Source of the DNA: Thermoleophilia bacterium
Lineage (GTDB): Bacteria; Actinomycetota; Thermoleophilia; Gaiellales; JAICJC01
Length of the DNA stretch: 9,522 nucleotides
Reading direction: 5' to 3'
Assembly: GCA_025928435.1 (NCBI GenBank)
Contig: JAICJM010000161.1
Span: forward strand, 1 to 9,522
Part shown: one piece after another, positions 7,241 to 9,522 of the stretch
Numbering within the stretch: the first letter of the stretch is position 1
Layout of the letters: each line of letters opens with the position of its first letter
Notes under the pieces: generated by a model
Told to the model about the DNA's origin: nothing
The model's input: only the letters and a program-made list of their open reading frames with translations
Databases searched by the model: none
Translations under genes and position numbers: made by a program

Positions 7241-7259
7241 ATCGGTGCCAGGCACCGGT
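7241..7259. repeat. Palindrome GGTGCC-A-GGCACC, REP-like element 2
   Basis: CGGTGCC (7243-7249), a central A, GGCACCG (7251-7257); a T-G wobble and an A-T pair extend the stem to 7241-7259. The sequence differs from the CAGACC-core elements on either side, so it is a separate class. No T-tract follows on either strand. Confidence 0.65.
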
Positions 7260-7317
7260 TATGCACGCTTCGGCGCGTTCTCTGACGCGGTGGTGGTCGG
7301 GATGTCGCGGGCGGAGG

Positions 7318-7352
7318 ATGCACCAAACGGGGACAGACCCCATTTGGTGCGT
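7318..7352. repeat. Nested palindrome, REP-like element 3
   Basis: Outer arms GCACCAAA (7320-7327) and TTTGGTGC (7343-7350), extended by a wobble and an A-T pair to 7318-7352, enclose GGGG (7329-7332), ACAGA, CCCC (7338-7341). The layout is the same as the element at 7196-7228, with a shared CAGACCCC core and different outer arms. Confidence 0.7.
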
Positions 7353-7373
7353 GCGCCTGTCAGAAGGGCGCAC
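7351..7373. repeat. Stem-loop abutting REP-like element 3
   Basis: GTGCGCC (7351-7357) pairs with GGCGCAC (7367-7373) around a 9-nt loop that includes TGTCAGA. It touches the end of the preceding palindrome. The rest of the gap to 7418 shows no further structure or gene. Confidence 0.5.
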
Positions 7374-7418
7374 AACCGGGTGCACACACCTGCTCCAACG
7401 ATGGGACAGCCCGTTCGA

Positions 7419-7994
7419 TCACGCTTCCCGCAGGTCGCGCTCCGCCCGCCACTCCCGTTCCAGGATGGCGTAGTCGATCCCGCTCTGCCACTCGCCCTTC
7501 ACCCACTCGTTCTCGATCATCATCGCCTCGCGGCGCATGCCGAGCTTCTCCAGCACCCGGGCCGAGGCGAAGTTACGGGCGTCGAGCCGGCCGATGATCC
7601 GGTGGAATCCGGCGACCTCGAAGCCCCAGTCGATCAGCGGCCGGGCCGACTCCGTGGCGTAGCCGAGGCCGTGGTGGTCGGGGTGGAACATGAAGCCGAT
7701 CTCGCCCGTGCGGTGCTCCCGGCTCACCCACCGCATCATCTGGTCGCCGACGAGCTCACCGGTGTCGCGCCGGCAGACGGCGGCCGAGATCTGGTCGTCC
7801 TCGTCGACGAGCTCCGTGTTGTCCAGCTTGCGCTGCAGCAGCTCCACCGCCTCGTCCTCGTTGCGGGGCTCCGTGTAGAGGAACCGGTTCACGTCGGTCC
7901 GCGAGACGATCGCGAGCAGGGCGTCGAGGTCGTCCGGGCGGTAGGCCCGCAGGACGAGGCGCTCGGTCTCGATCGGGAACGCCGCCGTGTACAC
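7419..7994 (-). CDS. GNAT family N-acetyltransferase (RimJ/RimL type)
   Basis: A 191-residue protein beginning (V/M)YTAAFPIETERLVLRAYRPDD, the characteristic opening of RimJ/RimL-like GNAT enzymes. The acetyl-CoA pyrophosphate-binding motif A is HGLGYA (108-113), after the GEIGFMFHP strand. The late NFASARVLEKLGM stretch (141-153) is also typical. It would transfer an acetyl group from acetyl-CoA to an amine on an unknown acceptor (protein N-terminus, antibiotic or small molecule). The GTG at 7994 is the only start that fits the family N-terminus; an ATG at 8002 is out of frame. The Shine-Dalgarno is weak. It follows the IolE-like gene by 17 bp on the same strand and is probably the last gene of that operon, though its function need not be linked to inositol. 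Confidence 0.9.
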   Translation of the reverse strand: MYTAAFPIETERLVLRAYRPDDLDALLAIVSRTDVNRFLYTEPRNEDEAVELLQRKLDNTELVDEDDQISAAVCRRDTGELVGDQMMRWVSREHRTGEIGFMFHPDHHGLGYATESARPLIDWGFEVAGFHRIIGRLDARNFASARVLEKLGMRREAMMIENEWVKGEWQSGIDYAILEREWRAERDLREA

Positions 7995-8011
7995 GCGCCC
8001 ATTCTGCCTGG

Positions 8012-8929
8012 TCAGACGCCGAGCTCCCGCAAGACCTCGCGGTTGTGGCGGGCGTCGTCGCGCAGGGAGGCGATCGTCTGCCCCCGCTTCAGGTGCCGGT
8101 CCTGCTCGACCACGACCCAGTCGTCGTAGCCGATGGCGCGCAGGCGGGCGACGATGGCCGCCAGGTCGACGCTGCCCTCGCCGAACAGGCAGAACACGCC
8201 CCGGCGCCAGGCCTCCTCCATGCCGAGGCCCTTCGTGCGGATCTCGTTCATGACCGCACCGTCGACGTCCTTGAGGTGCACGTGGGAGACGAGCTCGCCG
8301 TAGGTGTCGAGGAACGCCACCGGGTCGCCGCCGCCGAACGCCGAGTGCCCGCTGTCGAAGCAGAACCCGAGCACGCCCGGGTCGACCTGCGACGCGAACC
8401 GGTCGATCTCGCGCGGGGTCTCGACGTACGTGCCACCGTGGTAGTGGAAGGCCGGCCGGTAGCCCCGCTCGAGGCAGCGCTCCGCCGCCCGCTGGGCGTT
8501 GGCGACGAGCATCGCGAAGCGCGCGTCCGAGAGCCAGGTGTCGGGGTGCTCCTCGATCTGCCCCGCCCAGGCCAGCCGCTCCGGCTCGCAGAACGCGTCC
8601 GAGATCAGCGCATAGGGGCGCGTCCCGCCCGGCGGCGTCGTGTCGTCGAGGATGTCGAGGGCACGGTCGAGGAACGCGAAGTCCTCGTCGATGTGCTCGC
8701 GCCGCGACAGCCGCAGCGGCAGGAACGAGCCGACCAGCTCGAGGTTCCGCTCCTGGAGCGCGGCGGCGGTGCCGGCCGCGTCGCCGAAGTAGCCCGGAGG
8801 CCCGAGCTCGGTGCCCTCGTGGCCGGTCTCGGCGATCGCGTCGAGCACGTCGACCGGATCGGGCAGGCCCGCGTCGTCGGCCGTGAGCTCGAAGATGCCG
8901 AACGAGACGGGCGCGGATGCGACCCTCAT
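8012..8929 (-). CDS. Sugar phosphate isomerase/epimerase-like TIM barrel, likely inosose dehydratase (IolE-like)
   Basis: A 305-residue AP-endonuclease-2/xylose-isomerase-like TIM barrel. Landmarks: SAPVSFG at the N-terminus, GHEGTELG (36-43), HYHGGTYVET (162-171), CFDSGHSAFGGGDP (190-203), HVHLKD (216-221), GEGSVDL (250-256) and WVVVEQD (271-277). D192, H218 and E275 are the likely metal ligands, with another acidic or His residue completing the site. The order of HxHGGT, DSGH, HLKD, GxGxVD and VVEQD follows IolE, which dehydrates 2-keto-myo-inositol. Its start overlaps the stop of iolB by 4 nt (ATGA), which supports inositol catabolism. The alternative is a different isomerase of the same fold acting on another sugar; the family is sure, the exact reaction is not. 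Confidence 0.88.
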   Translation of the reverse strand: MRVASAPVSFGIFELTADDAGLPDPVDVLDAIAETGHEGTELGPPGYFGDAAGTAAALQERNLELVGSFLPLRLSRREHIDEDFAFLDRALDILDDTTPPGGTRPYALISDAFCEPERLAWAGQIEEHPDTWLSDARFAMLVANAQRAAERCLERGYRPAFHYHGGTYVETPREIDRFASQVDPGVLGFCFDSGHSAFGGGDPVAFLDTYGELVSHVHLKDVDGAVMNEIRTKGLGMEEAWRRGVFCLFGEGSVDLAAIVARLRAIGYDDWVVVEQDRHLKRGQTIASLRDDARHNREVLRELGV

Positions 8930-9522
8930 GCTGTCTCCTTCCCCGTGATCGGGACACGTGGGTCACGCGCCATGCCCGGCCAGGCGTCCCGCGTCCAGGC
9001 CAGGTCGGGATCGTCCTCGGCGGCCATCGACCGCTGCTCCGCCGCGAGCGCGTTCAGGTAGTAGCCGTGGTAGCCGTGGGCGGCGCAGAACGGGTGGTAT
9101 CCGCGCGGCACGAGCAGGACGTCGAGGTCGCGCACCGTCCACGTCTCGTCGAGGCCGCCCCCGCGGCTGTACAGCCGCTGCACGCCGAAGGCCTCCGGCG
9201 CCTCGAACCGATAGGCGTAGACCTCCTCGAGGTCGTTCTCGACCGGCAGCCGTTCCCGCTCGTGCTTGTGCGGCGGGTACGACGACCAGTTGCCGGCGGG
9301 CGTCAGCACCTCGACGACGAGCAGCCGGTGGGCCGGAAACTCCGGCGCGATGATGTGGTTGATCTGGCGGGTGGCGTTCCCGGACCCGCGCACCTCCACG
9401 CGCACATCCTCGGGCGCGATCGGCCGCACCGGGTGGCCGGCGTCCGCCCGGGCGGCGCACACGCCGACCAGGCCGTCCCCCTCGAGCGTGCAGGCCGTGC
9501 CGGGGGGCAGGTAGAGCGCCCG
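8926..9522 (-). CDS. iolB: 5-deoxy-glucuronate isomerase, N-terminally truncated by the window edge
   Basis: The frame is open to the right edge, giving 198 visible residues of a family of about 270-300, so roughly 80-100 N-terminal residues are outside. Visible marks of the KduI/IolB double-cupin family (numbered from the edge): ALYLPPGTA (2-10), NATRQINHII (49-58), GNWSSYPPHKHERE (77-90), LEEVYAYRF (98-106), LVPRGYHPF (137-145) and GYYLNALA (153-160). H85, H87, E100 and H143 are candidate metal ligands. IolB converts 5-deoxy-glucuronate to 5-dehydro-2-deoxy-gluconate in myo-inositol breakdown. It is the first visible gene of a leftward operon whose promoter lies beyond the window. Confidence 0.93.
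   Translation of the reverse strand, partial: RALYLPPGTACTLEGDGLVGVCAARADAGHPVRPIAPEDVRVEVRGSGNATRQINHIIAPEFPAHRLLVVEVLTPAGNWSSYPPHKHERERLPVENDLEEVYAYRFEAPEAFGVQRLYSRGGGLDETWTVRDLDVLLVPRGYHPFCAAHGYHGYYLNALAAEQRSMAAEDDPDLAWTRDAWPGMARDPRVPITGKETA

Noticed and set aside
5282..7255. 657-codon open frame on the - strand
   Set aside because: Antisense shadow of the PAS-GGDEF-EAL gene, produced by high GC at the wobble position.
7190..7418. CRISPR array or attachment site
   Set aside because: The palindromes differ in sequence and spacing, there are no regular spacers, and no integrase or cas gene is present.
7234..8129. Two + strand frames starting in the convergent gap
   Set aside because: The first part crosses palindromes and the rest is antisense to the GNAT and IolE-like genes; no ribosome-binding site or motif supports them.
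8045..9061. 338-codon + frame opposite the IolE-like gene
   Set aside because: Antisense shadow rich in Arg, Ala, Glu and Val; the - strand carries the conserved barrel motifs.

Overview
The window reads as a chromosomal segment of a very GC-rich bacterium. Wobble positions are almost all G or C, spacing within operons is tight, and GTG is used as a start. The gene content (a dimethylglycine/sarcosine-dehydrogenase-like flavoprotein next to an ETF and a membrane Fe-S partner, an inositol-catabolism pair, and a GGDEF-EAL protein) would fit an actinomycetote, possibly a Thermoleophilia-type lineage. That placement is inference; there is no rRNA or marker gene here.

Left part (1-5376, + strand): one four-gene operon. 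It opens with the C-terminal two thirds of a FAD/GcvT-type methylamine demethylase (dimethylglycine/sarcosine dehydrogenase family), cut by the window edge. It continues with etfB, etfA and a membrane protein of the EtfD/DgcB type (about five membrane helices, two 4Fe-4S motifs, two CCG-type cysteine regions). Together they describe an electron path: methyl-amine oxidation on FAD, then soluble ETF, then the membrane Fe-S protein, then quinone. The methyl carbon is probably captured on tetrahydrofolate by the GcvT half. The last gene overlaps the etfA stop and has no ATG, GTG or TTG before its first membrane helix; the best-placed initiation codon is ATA.

Middle (5377-7189, + strand): an 82-bp gap with three inverted repeats (two mutually exclusive) and a 12-codon upstream reading frame, then a PAS-GGDEF-EAL protein with intact synthase, inhibitory-site and phosphodiesterase residues, probably a bifunctional c-di-GMP enzyme.

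Convergent gap (7190-7418): four palindromic elements in about 180 bp, two of them nested palindromes sharing the core CAGACCCC. They look like REP-type repeats and could also serve as two-way terminators.

Right part (7419-9522, - strand): a leftward operon in the order iolB (cut by the right edge), an IolE-like TIM-barrel sugar isomerase/dehydratase (4-nt ATGA overlap), and a RimJ/RimL-type GNAT acetyltransferase. The first two suggest myo-inositol catabolism.

No tRNA, rRNA, CRISPR, integrase or intact transposase was seen. Apart from the palindromes the window looks like ordinary metabolic chromosome.
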